NCBI GenBank assembly: GCA_015485595.1
Contig: WFTH01000072.1
Span: 1-8,405, forward strand
Direction of reading: 5' to 3'
DNA: 8,405 nt
Origin: Candidatus Microgenomates bacterium
Lineage (GTDB): Bacteria; Patescibacteriota; Microgenomatia; UBA1400; PJMF01
Shown here: piece after piece, positions 1 through 6,019 of the stretch
Position numbering within the stretch: the first letter of the stretch is position 1
How the letters are laid out: every line of letters begins with the position of its first letter
Program-made: the position numbers and the translations under genes
The notes under the pieces: generated by a model
Databases searched by the model: none
Seen by the model: the letters and a program-made list of their open reading frames with translations, nothing else
What the model was told of the DNA's origin: nothing

Positions 1-1878
1 GCCTGCATCCGTCTTTGCCTCACCTGCTGCCTTGCCGGCTTCCGCCTGCGCTTTTTGCATCACCTCGCCGATTTTTTGGGCTTGAGTAAGTAAAGTATCG
101 GTGGCTTTGTCTAGCTCTTCTTTGGTTACATCCTCTTTCTGAGCTAGCTCCTCCAGTTTTTTAACCGACTCTGCTATCTCTTCTTTAACCTTTTTATCCA
201 ACTTATCACCATACTCCTTAAGCTGTTTGTTAATCTCAAAAGCTACCGAGGTGGCCTTGTTCTTAGCCTCAACCAGTTCCTTACGCTTCCGGTCTTCTTC
301 CGCATGAGCCTCGGCCTCTTTTTTCATGCGCTCGATCTCCTCCTCGGTTAAATTAGTTGAGTTTTGGATAGTGATCTTTTGTTCCTTGCCGGTTTTCTTG
401 TCCTTAGCCGTTACCTTTAAAATACCGTTTGAGTCGATGTCGAAGGTAACCTCAATCTGTGGCACTCCTCTAGGAGCTGGCGGAATACCATCCAAGATAA
501 AGCGACCAAGCGACTTGTTATCGGCCGCCATTGGGCGCTCACCCTGTAAAACATGAATTTCAACTTGAGTCTGATTATCTGCTGCGGTGGAAAAGATCTG
601 AGACTTGCTAGTTGGAATGGTGGTGTTTCGCTCAATCAACGGTGTCATCACTCCACCCAAAGTTTCAAGACCTAAAGTTAGCGGAGTCACATCAAGCAAA
701 ACCACATCCGAAACATCACCACCAATCACGCCAGCTTGAATGGCAGCGCCAACTGCCACCACTTCGTCTGGGTTAACCCCTTTATGAGGTGTTTTGCCAA
801 AAAACTTCTCTACCTCACTTTGAATCTTAGGCATTCTAGTCTGACCACCAACCAAGATCACATCATCAACATCACCGGCTTTAAGCCCAGCATCCTTAAG
901 CGCCTTTTTAACCGGGTCAAAAGTTTTTTTAATCAGGTCATCAACCAACTCTTCAAGCTTGGCGCGAGTTAAGGTCATGGTTAGATGTAGTGGTTGACCG
1001 TCTTTGCCTTGAGTAATAAACGGCTGATTGATGTCTGTCTGTTGGGCAGTGGAGAGTTCGATCTTAGCCTTCTCAGCCGCGTCCTTGATTCTTTGCAAAG
1101 CTTGTGGATCTTTGCTTAAATCCACACCATGCTCTTTTTTAAATTCAGAGATAATCCAATCAATGATCTTGTGATCAAAGTCATCCCCACCCAAGAAGGT
1201 GTCTCCGTTGGTAGACTTAACCTCAAACACACCATCACCGATCTCCAAGATCGAGATGTCAAAGGTGCCGCCACCCAAATCATAGACCGCGATAGTGCGA
1301 TTGCCTTTCTTATCCAGACCATATGCCAAAGCGGCGGCGGTTGGCTCGTTCACAATTCTTTCTACCTTAAGACCAGCAATCTCACCTGCCTGTTTGGTGG
1401 CTTGGCGCTGAGAGTCATCAAAGTAGGCTGGTACGGTAATCACTGCATGTTTAATCTCTGTGCCCAAGTAACCTTCGGCGTCTCGCTTTGCCTTGGCTAG
1501 AATCTTGGCAGAGATTTCTTGAGGTGTGTACTGTTTACCATCAATGCTCACCACAGCCATACCGTCTTTACCCTCCTCGATCTCATAAGCCACATGCTTA
1601 ATGGTCTCTTGAACCATCTTGTCTTTAAACTTACGACCCATCAAACGTTTGATCGAGTTAATCGTCCTTTTTGGGTTTAAAATCATCTGACGTTTAGCCG
1701 GTTCACCAACCAAGATCTCATCCCCCTTAAAAGCCACAATCGAAGGGAAGGTGTTTTTACCTTCAGCTGTTGGAATAATCTTTGGATTACCACCTTCCAT
1801 TGCCGCTACGGCAGAATTGGTGGTGCCCAGATCGACACCAATAATCTTGCCGGTTATCTTTTTTTGACTGTCTGACAT
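1..1878 (-). CDS. dnaK: Hsp70 chaperone DnaK (C-terminal end missing at window edge)
   Basis: Cytosolic ATP-dependent chaperone that binds exposed hydrophobic peptide segments and works with GrpE and a J-protein. The frame is open for 626 codons from ATG at 1878 to base 1 without a stop; I read it line by line and saw no frameshift. Landmarks: phosphate-1 motif [11 protein letters not shown] at residues 12-22, [10 protein letters not shown] at 177-186, DLGGGTF at 200-206, [10 protein letters not shown] at 341-350, the interdomain linker VLLDVTP at about 393-399, then a beta-sandwich substrate domain containing GERPMAADN and [14 protein letters not shown] charged helical lid follows, ending in an Ala/Lys/Gln-rich tail. 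Family members are usually 600-640 residues, so only a short tail is probably missing. The start is fixed by a perfect AGGAGG seven bases upstream. It follows grpE by 130 bp, with its own CIRCE-like operator in between. Whether dnaJ comes next cannot be seen. Confidence 0.97.
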   Translation of the reverse strand, partial: MSDSQKKITGKIIGVDLGTTNSAVAAMEGGNPKIIPTAEGKNTFPSIVAFKGDEILVGEPAKRQMILNPKRTINSIKRLMGRKFKDKMVQETIKHVAYEIEEGKDGMAVVSIDGKQYTPQEISAKILAKAKRDAEGYLGTEIKHAVITVPAYFDDSQRQATKQAGEIAGLKVERIVNEPTAAALAYGLDKKGNRTIAVYDLGGGTFDISILEIGDGVFEVKSTNGDTFLGGDDFDHKIIDWIISEFKKEHGVDLSKDPQALQRIKDAAEKAKIELSTAQQTDINQPFITQGKDGQPLHLTMTLTRAKLEELVDDLIKKTFDPVKKALKDAGLKAGDVDDVILVGGQTRMPKIQSEVEKFFGKTPHKGVNPDEVVAVGAAIQAGVIGGDVSDVVLLDVTPLTLGLETLGGVMTPLIERNTTIPTSKSQIFSTAADNQTQVEIHVLQGERPMAADNKSLGRFILDGIPPAPRGVPQIEVTFDIDSNGILKVTAKDKKTGKEQKITIQNSTNLTEEEIERMKKEAEAHAEEDRKRKELVEAKNKATSVAFEINKQLKEYGDKLDKKVKEEIAESVKKLEELAQKEDVTKEELDKATDTLLTQAQKIGEVMQKAQAEAGKAAGEAKTDAG

Positions 1879-1885
1879 AGTCTCT

Positions 1886-1891
1886 CCTCCT
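1886..1891 (-). promoter_or_regulatory. Strong Shine-Dalgarno site of dnaK
   Basis: AGGAGG read on the minus strand, with a seven-base spacer to the ATG at 1878. It is the only textbook ribosome binding site I can find in this window. The other visible starts lack one at a workable distance, so dnaK seems to be translated by a different initiation mode from its neighbours. Confidence 0.85.
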
Positions 1892-1949
1892 TTTTAAAAA
1901 ACTAAGTACTTTTTTTAAAAGTTTTTAAACTAAAAAACCTTCACTAGCA

Positions 1950-1978
1950 ATATTAGCAAAAGACTGCTTGTTTTGCTA
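1950..1978 (-). promoter_or_regulatory. Probable dnaK promoter overlapping its operator
   Basis: On the minus strand there is TAATAT at 1955-1950 preceded by TGC, giving an extended -10 (TGN-TAATAT). A weak -35-like TAGCAA lies 17 bp upstream at 1978-1973. Transcription would start near 1943, giving a leader of about 65 nt that carries the Shine-Dalgarno. The CIRCE-like element covers nearly all of this promoter, as expected for repression by HrcA. The -35 matches poorly, so the assignment leans on the extended -10 and on the operator position. Confidence 0.45.
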
Positions 1979-1979
1979 G
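1953..1979. promoter_or_regulatory. CIRCE-like HrcA operator upstream of dnaK
   Basis: A 27-bp inverted repeat: left arm TTAGCAAAA (1953-1961), nine-base spacer (1962-1970), right arm TTTTGCTAG (1971-1979). Eight of nine arm positions are complementary. The 9-9-9 geometry and the outer TTAGCA match the canonical CIRCE arms TTAGCACTC and GAGTGCTAA, but the inner three bases are AAA/TTT instead of CTC/GAG. A further half-site, CTAGCAA, lies exactly nine bases to the left (1944-1950). The position between grpE and dnaK, with an hrcA gene in the same cluster, supports an HrcA operator. Confidence 0.8.
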
Positions 1980-2008
1980 TAGCAATTTGGGTTTGTAAAT
2001 CAATCTAA

Positions 2009-2503
2009 CTATCCAACTATAACCTTTGCCGGCTTAATCACCTGACCTTTATAAAGGTAACCACGTTGGAGTACTTTTTTAACTTTCAGACCTTTACCGT
2101 CTTTTTCTACCGCTTCCATAGTCCGCTCATCAAACTCTTGACCTAAAGGATTAATCTCTTCTAAACCTTCTGCGTTAAGCACCTTTAAAAACTCATCTAC
2201 CACCATCTTGATCCCTTGGTCATCAAGATGTTCAGCTGCTAGCTGCAGATGATGCAGGGGTGAGATTAGCTTCTCTATAAGTTCCCTAGCCGCCATGGCA
2301 GCCAGCTGAGACTGTTGACTTGCTTGGCGCTTAACTAAGTTGTTGTAGTCAGCCAAGGCTTTAAGCTCGCGCTCCCGAGCCTGATTGAGTTTTGCTTCAT
2401 ACTCAGCTAGTTTTTTCAGGTATTGACGCTTAAGTTCATCACAAGGGTGAAACTGTTTTTTTGTGTCCTGTTTTTGCTGGTTAACTTGAGTTTTTTTGGA
2501 CAT
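2009..2503 (-). CDS. grpE: Nucleotide exchange factor GrpE
   Basis: GrpE releases ADP from DnaK and resets the chaperone cycle. The protein is 164 residues from ATG at 2503. A TTG nine bases further upstream would add three residues, but the ATG is preferred because a -10 box sits nine bases before it. A Lys/Gln-rich N-terminus leads into a long helix/coiled coil (about residues 22-80) with ADYNNLVKR. Next comes the four-helix-bundle region, with VDEFLKVLNAEGLEEI. The C-terminal beta domain contains GQEFDERTMEAVEK and ends in VLQRGYLYKGQVIKPAKVIVG-like signature residues. In the family motif FDPxxHEAV the usual His is Met here. It ends in TAG, 130 bp before dnaK, and lies 77 bp downstream of hrcA. 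Confidence 0.95.
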   Translation of the reverse strand: MSKKTQVNQQKQDTKKQFHPCDELKRQYLKKLAEYEAKLNQARERELKALADYNNLVKRQASQQSQLAAMAARELIEKLISPLHHLQLAAEHLDDQGIKMVVDEFLKVLNAEGLEEINPLGQEFDERTMEAVEKDGKGLKVKKVLQRGYLYKGQVIKPAKVIVG

Positions 2504-2512
2504 AAAGGTCAA

Positions 2513-2541
2513 ATTCTAATACCATCTAAAAGCAGTTTAAA
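2513..2541 (-). promoter_or_regulatory. Probable grpE promoter, leaderless type
   Basis: On the minus strand: TTTAAA (2541-2536), 17 bp, TAGAAT (2518-2513), then nine bases to the ATG at 2503. TAGAAT matches the -10 consensus at five of six positions. The expected start of transcription is within about three bases of the ATG, so the mRNA would be leaderless. This agrees with the lack of any Shine-Dalgarno. No CIRCE-like repeat is present, so grpE may be partly constitutive as well as co-transcribed from hrcA. Confidence 0.5.
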
Positions 2542-2575
2542 ATTTATAATCTAAAATCTAGAATCTAAAATCTTT
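2541..2575. repeat. Heptad-periodic AT-rich repeat
   Basis: Five consecutive seven-base units start at 2541, 2548, 2555, 2562 and 2569. They read AATTTAT, AATCTAA, AATCTAG, AATCTAA and AATCTTT in turn. Every unit begins AAT, and the middle three are nearly identical. The array fills the hrcA-grpE spacer just upstream of the grpE -35 box. The function is unknown. Confidence 0.7.
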
Positions 2576-2580
2576 TTAAC

Positions 2581-3303
2581 TTACTCCACAATCTCCTCCA
2601 TCAACTTTCTAATGTACTTCATCATTGGTAGAACATAGGTATAGTCAAATCTTGCCGACCCTAAAGCCCCAACTCTACAAGCATGACCTTGAACTGTGCA
2701 AGAAGTGTAGATGATGCTGATCGGCTCAAGATCACGATTACCTAACTCAGCCCCATAGATTACTTGAACCTGATTCTCACTCTCGCTTGAATCAAAGATA
2801 TCATCCACTAGACGAGTCTGCTCAATCAACTGAAGTACGTTTCGCATTACGTTTATGTCGTGAAATTCAGGCATGTTGAGCAAGTTGGCGTAACCAGAAT
2901 GAAAAACCTCCTCATCATCTAGTAAAGCTAAACCTAGAGCTTGGGTCTTTTCGGCTAAAACTTGAGCGATACTCTTCATCAGGTCGTCTAGGTCGTTCCG
3001 ACTCTCCCAAATCCGTTCTTTAGCAGAGATTTCATCTGCTACTGTCAAGCTTTTCTCTTTTACCAACTCATTCACATAAAGCCTCATGGCTTGAGGGGTA
3101 GGCATGCGTCCAGCACTGCTATGAGGTTTGTAAAGATATCCCTGCTTGGTAAGCTGCACCATCTCGTTTCTAATAGTAGCCGGAGAGACGCCGATATTAT
3201 ACTTTTTATCGATTGTTTCTGAACCTACCGGTTCGGCTGTCTCGATAAACTCATCGATAATGGCTCGTAGTATCTGAATCTGCCTTGGAGTTAGATCTAT
3301 CAT
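2581..3303 (-). CDS. hrcA: Heat-inducible transcription repressor HrcA, compact form
   Basis: Represses class I heat-shock genes by binding CIRCE operators, and usually needs GroEL to stay active. The protein is 240 residues, against about 340 in typical HrcA. Residues 1-70 are the conserved winged-helix domain: LTPRQIQILRAIIDEFI, EPVGSETI, the recognition helix region VSPATIRNEMVQL (39-51) and the wing HSSAGRMPT (61-69). A helical segment (80-120) follows, then NLLNMPEF (140-147), a conserved landmark of the GAF-like domain, and the C-terminal signature GSARFDY with its final helix. The stretch of roughly 100 residues that normally lies between the helical segment and that landmark, the inserted dimerising domain, is absent. 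The gene begins at an ATG with no Shine-Dalgarno. It is the first gene of the cluster and divergent from the glycosidase gene. Identity is firm; the effect of the shortening is not known. Confidence 0.95.
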   Translation of the reverse strand: MIDLTPRQIQILRAIIDEFIETAEPVGSETIDKKYNIGVSPATIRNEMVQLTKQGYLYKPHSSAGRMPTPQAMRLYVNELVKEKSLTVADEISAKERIWESRNDLDDLMKSIAQVLAEKTQALGLALLDDEEVFHSGYANLLNMPEFHDINVMRNVLQLIEQTRLVDDIFDSSESENQVQVIYGAELGNRDLEPISIIYTSCTVQGHACRVGALGSARFDYTYVLPMMKYIRKLMEEIVE

Positions 3304-3306
3304 ATA

Positions 3307-3333
3307 TTAGCAATGTTAGCTTTTTTTTGCTAA
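3307..3333. promoter_or_regulatory. CIRCE-like HrcA operator upstream of hrcA
   Basis: A 27-bp inverted repeat in 9-9-9 layout: left TTAGCAATG (3307-3315), spacer 3316-3324, right TTTTGCTAA (3325-3333). The outer seven arm bases, TTAGCAA/TTGCTAA, are perfectly complementary. The spacer begins with a further half-site, TTAGC. The element ends only three bases from the hrcA ATG and overlaps its promoter, implying autoregulation. Like the dnaK site, it shares the TTAGCA core of CIRCE but not the CTC/GAG inner bases. Confidence 0.75.
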
Positions 3334-3341
3334 TTTGTCAA
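3313..3341 (-). promoter_or_regulatory. hrcA promoter, leaderless type
   Basis: On the minus strand: perfect TTGACA (3341-3336), 17 bp, TAACAT (3318-3313), then nine bases to the ATG at 3303. Transcription should begin within about three bases of the start codon. The operator occupies most of the spacer, the -10 and the start site, so bound HrcA would block RNA polymerase directly. Confidence 0.7.
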
Positions 3342-3374
3342 CTTACTTCTACTATCCAGACAACTCCTTTAAGC

Positions 3375-3403
3375 TTTACTCTAAAACAAAACTTCTCTAT
3401 AGT
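3375..3403 (+). promoter_or_regulatory. Promoter of the glycoside hydrolase gene, leaderless type
   Basis: TTTACT (3375-3380), 17 bp, TATAGT (3398-3403), then nine bases to the ATG at 3413. The -10 matches five of six consensus positions and the -35 four of six. The spacing is the same as in the hrcA and grpE promoters. No Shine-Dalgarno precedes the ATG, so a leaderless mRNA is expected. It lies back to back with the hrcA promoter but outside the CIRCE-like element. Confidence 0.6.
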
Positions 3404-3412
3404 GTTAAAAAG

Positions 3413-4825
3413 ATGATAAAACGAGATCTAAAAAGAGAGAAGCTTAAACTGGCAATAAAAGGTTTTTTAGTCCTTGGTCTTTTGATCCTCACCACTACTG
3501 GTGCTAGCCAACTGGACAAAGTAAGAGAGTTTTTTGGCAAAGCTAGTGGTCGACCGGCCAACTTTATAGTCGATACCGCCAAGATCGTAGGTCAACTACC
3601 TAGACCTTGGCTTAACTTAGCTCAAGGTGGAGAGGATAAAAACTGGTCTCTCAAACCCATAAACTCAAAAGTCAAAGCCCTCAAGCCAGAGTATATTCGT
3701 ATCGATCATATCTATGATTTCTATGATATTGTTCAAGGTAGTCCTGGCAACCTAACCTTTAACTTTAGCAAGCTTGATCGAATAATTAACGAAATTCTGG
3801 CTACAGGTGCCAAACCTTATATCTCACTTTCTTACATGCCTCCGGCTATCAGCCGAGGGGACATTATAGATCAACCCGTCTACTGGCAAGACTGGCAGAG
3901 AGTAGTTCAAGCTACGGTGCAACACATCAGCGGCACCAGGGGTATCAGTGATGTTTATTATGAAGTCTGGAATGAACCGGACCTTTTTGGTAAGTGGAAG
4001 TACTACGGAAATAAAAACTACCTCACTCTTTATACCTATGCTGTTAGGGGAGCTACAAACACGAAAGGTACCCAACCATTTAAGATCGGAGGACCGGCAA
4101 CTACTGCGTTTTACAAAAACTGGGTCGATGCTCTTTTAAAACATGCCGCCAAGAACAACCTTAGGCTAGACTTCATCTCTTGGCATAGATACACCACCGA
4201 CATCCAGCAGTATCGACGTGATGCTCAAGATGCAAGACAACTTTTATCTCAGTATCCTCAGTTCGACGGTCTAACTGAAGTTCAGATTACTGAGTGGGGG
4301 CATGAAAGCGATAACCACTTTGGTTATGATAATCGATTTGCAGCCGCTCATACCGTAGCTGGAGCCATAAACATGATCGGTTTAGTCGATAGAGGCTTTG
4401 TGTTTGAGATCCAAGACGGTAATGACCCCAATGGAAAGACTTACTGGGGAAGGTGGGGGCTTCTAACTTCACCAAAGACCCAAGGCGTTCCTAAACCCAG
4501 ATACCAGGCTTTAAAGTTACTCAACAAACTTGCAGGTCAACGACTTCAACTTTTAGGTCAAGGTAGTTGGGTTAAGGGAGTAGCAGTTAAGACTCCAGAT
4601 AAAAAGGTTCAGATGGTGATTGCCAACTTTGACCCAAAAGGCAGACATGCTGAAAGTGTGCCGATCACTTTCACCAACATTGATCCAGGCAAGTATCTGA
4701 TTAAAACTCAACGTCTTTCAGGCAGAAACAGTCGACTTTATATCTCTACCACCTCAGCTGAACTTAAAGTTAACATTCCTATGTTTGCAAACGACGTGGC
4801 GTTTTTGGAGATGGGTAAGGAGTAA
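3413..4825 (+). CDS. Membrane-anchored or secreted GH39-like glycoside hydrolase (clan GH-A)
   Basis: The fold and motifs are those of a retaining (beta/alpha)8 glycosidase, closest in appearance to GH39 (beta-xylosidase, iduronidase and PslG-type enzymes). Counting 470 residues from ATG at 3413: a basic N-terminus and one hydrophobic segment (about 14-29, FLVLGLLILTTTG) act as anchor or signal peptide. VWNEPDL follows with the predicted acid/base Glu188. DFISWHRYTTD resembles the GH39 His-Tyr strand, and ITEWG carries the predicted nucleophile Glu294. After about residue 380 comes a beta-rich C-terminal domain. An in-frame TTG at 3335 would add 26 residues, but the promoter then sits inside the gene, so I prefer the ATG. 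Its end overlaps the opposing glycosyltransferase gene. Substrate cannot be told from sequence. By analogy with PslG, trimming or release of a surface polysaccharide is possible. Confidence 0.8.
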   Translation: MIKRDLKREKLKLAIKGFLVLGLLILTTTGASQLDKVREFFGKASGRPANFIVDTAKIVGQLPRPWLNLAQGGEDKNWSLKPINSKVKALKPEYIRIDHIYDFYDIVQGSPGNLTFNFSKLDRIINEILATGAKPYISLSYMPPAISRGDIIDQPVYWQDWQRVVQATVQHISGTRGISDVYYEVWNEPDLFGKWKYYGNKNYLTLYTYAVRGATNTKGTQPFKIGGPATTAFYKNWVDALLKHAAKNNLRLDFISWHRYTTDIQQYRRDAQDARQLLSQYPQFDGLTEVQITEWGHESDNHFGYDNRFAAAHTVAGAINMIGLVDRGFVFEIQDGNDPNGKTYWGRWGLLTSPKTQGVPKPRYQALKLLNKLAGQRLQLLGQGSWVKGVAVKTPDKKVQMVIANFDPKGRHAESVPITFTNIDPGKYLIKTQRLSGRNSRLYISTTSAELKVNIPMFANDVAFLEMGKE

Positions 4826-5945
4826 AACCCACAATCTTTAAGACTTCCTTCTTAAACCTCTCTTTGTCCGCAAACTTTTTTACTGATCTTTGAATCTGAG
4901 TTGGAGTGGCTGAGAGTCTATCTAGCTTCTTTACTGCCTCAATCAGTGAGACAACGTCCAAGGTGTCAAACAAAACTCCATTTTTTAAATGAGTAATAGT
5001 CTCTAGCGGTCCGCCAGAAGCATGGGCCACCACCGGGGTACCAAAGCTCATGGCTTCAATCGGCACAATACCAAAGTCTTCGTCCTCCACTGGATAAAGC
5101 AAGGCCTTGGCGTTGGCGTATAGTTGGCGCAACTTGTTATCACCCACAAAACCTAAAAACTCTACCGTTTCACCCGCCATCTCTTTCAGTCTAGACAGCA
5201 TCTTGCCGGTACCAACTACCTTAAGTGGCAACTTAAGTCTAGTAGCGGCCTTAACCGCTAACTCTGGGTGCTTGGCTAGAGCTAAACGATTGACATAAAG
5301 GTAGTAATGACGCTTACTAGCAGGCGTTAACTTCTTCGGCAACGATAAACTCATCGGTGGGTAGACAACTTTTGAGGGCAAGCGATAAAACTTAGCAATA
5401 CGCCTTTGAGTCTCTTTGGAGTTAGCGATAAAGGTGCCCACGTTATCTCTAGCTATTTGAACGTCAACCACTCTTAAGTAATGATTAATGAGCGTGCCAA
5501 AAAAATTCATTAAGCGGTTTTTCTTCCAGTCGGTCATGGTGCTATAACCCCAAAGCGATCGAGCGGGAGTATGACAGTAAACAAAGTGTTTTTTAACATC
5601 ATCTACTGTGACTGCCTTGGCAAAGTAGGCGTTAGTCGACGAGATTATCAAATCATAATCACTTAAATCAAAGTGGCTAAAAAAACTGGGTGCAAAAATT
5701 CTTAGAGGAGAAAACAGTCTTTTATAAAAAGGGATCTTGGTTAACCAAGACTCATAGATCTGCCAACTACTAAAACGACTCCAGTTATCTCCCAACCTTT
5801 CTTTATCCACAAAAGCAGTGTAAAGAGGGGCATCAGGAAAAATCTCGTGCAGAGTCTCAAGCACTCTCTCTGCTCCACCATACTCAGCCAAGTAGTCGTG
5901 AACTAAAGCAACTTTAAGGAAACGTTGATGTCCAGATGATGTCAT
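4779..5945 (-). CDS. GT4-family glycosyltransferase (GT-B fold), possibly mannosyltransferase-like
   Basis: Transfers a sugar from a nucleotide donor to a surface glycan or glycolipid; donor and acceptor are unknown. The protein is 388 residues from ATG at 5945. The N-terminal Rossmann domain opens with KVALVHDYLAEYGGAERVLE, the acceptor-side glycine-rich loop seen in WbaZ-like mannosyltransferases. YCHTPARSLWGY follows near residue 125. The C-terminal donor domain has KVVGTG, VEFLGFVGDNKLRQLYANA, and the GT4 EX7E motif EDFGIVPIE (Glu289, Glu297), followed by SFGTPVVAHASGG. There is no signal peptide or membrane span, so it is probably cytosolic or peripheral. The last 15 or so residues, rich in Pro and Arg, are encoded opposite the 3' end of the hydrolase gene and look like an extension into that gene. 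The family is firm; the precise activity is a guess. Confidence 0.88.
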   Translation of the reverse strand: MTSSGHQRFLKVALVHDYLAEYGGAERVLETLHEIFPDAPLYTAFVDKERLGDNWSRFSSWQIYESWLTKIPFYKRLFSPLRIFAPSFFSHFDLSDYDLIISSTNAYFAKAVTVDDVKKHFVYCHTPARSLWGYSTMTDWKKNRLMNFFGTLINHYLRVVDVQIARDNVGTFIANSKETQRRIAKFYRLPSKVVYPPMSLSLPKKLTPASKRHYYLYVNRLALAKHPELAVKAATRLKLPLKVVGTGKMLSRLKEMAGETVEFLGFVGDNKLRQLYANAKALLYPVEDEDFGIVPIEAMSFGTPVVAHASGGPLETITHLKNGVLFDTLDVVSLIEAVKKLDRLSATPTQIQRSVKKFADKERFKKEVLKIVGFTPYPSPKTPRRLQT

Positions 5946-5951
5946 GCGACT

Positions 5952-5960
5952 ATTTTACCA
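5952..5960 (-). promoter_or_regulatory. Extended -10 element before the glycosyltransferase gene
   Basis: On the minus strand, TGG-TAAAAT (5960-5952) is an extended -10 that ends six bases before the ATG at 5945. Transcription would start at or next to the start codon. No good -35 is visible, as is common with extended -10 promoters. The GGAGGAT at 5974-5968 is 22 bases from the ATG, too far to serve as its ribosome site. Confidence 0.4.
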
Positions 5961-5978
5961 CTCTTCTATCCTCCACTC

Positions 5979-6014
5979 ACTCTCGTCAAGCTTCAACGAG
6001 GCGAGTCTTTTTTT
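5979..6014 (+). terminator. Hairpin plus T-run, plus-strand orientation (doubtful)
   Basis: CTCGT (5982-5986) pairs with ACGAG (5996-6000) around a nine-base loop. Outer bases ACTC and GAGT can add pairing across a bulge, and seven T residues follow at 6008-6014 on the plus strand. No plus-strand gene ends near here, and the minus-strand exonuclease gene that does end here would have no U-run after the hairpin. It may stop antisense transcription or may be chance. Confidence 0.2.
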
Positions 6015-6019
6015 CTATC

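Noticed and set aside
736..1500. Plus-strand open frames at 736-972 and 1129-1500
   Set aside because: They lie wholly inside dnaK on the opposite strand, show no protein family features, and dnaK is clearly the real gene.
1893..1930. RNA thermometer in the dnaK leader
   Set aside because: AAAAACT (1897-1903) and AGTTTTT (1920-1926) can pair, but the stem is nearly all A-U and leaves the AGGAGG free, so it does not mask the ribosome site as a thermometer should.
3335..3412. Longer N-terminus for the glycoside hydrolase from a TTG at 3335
   Set aside because: It would put the promoter inside the gene, place a polar Tyr/Lys-rich stretch before the signal segment, and has no ribosome site. The ATG at 3413 fits the promoter and the signal peptide.
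5979..6014. Terminator for the exonuclease gene
   Set aside because: The T-run is on the plus-strand side of the hairpin. Read in the direction of the exonuclease, no U-run follows the stem.
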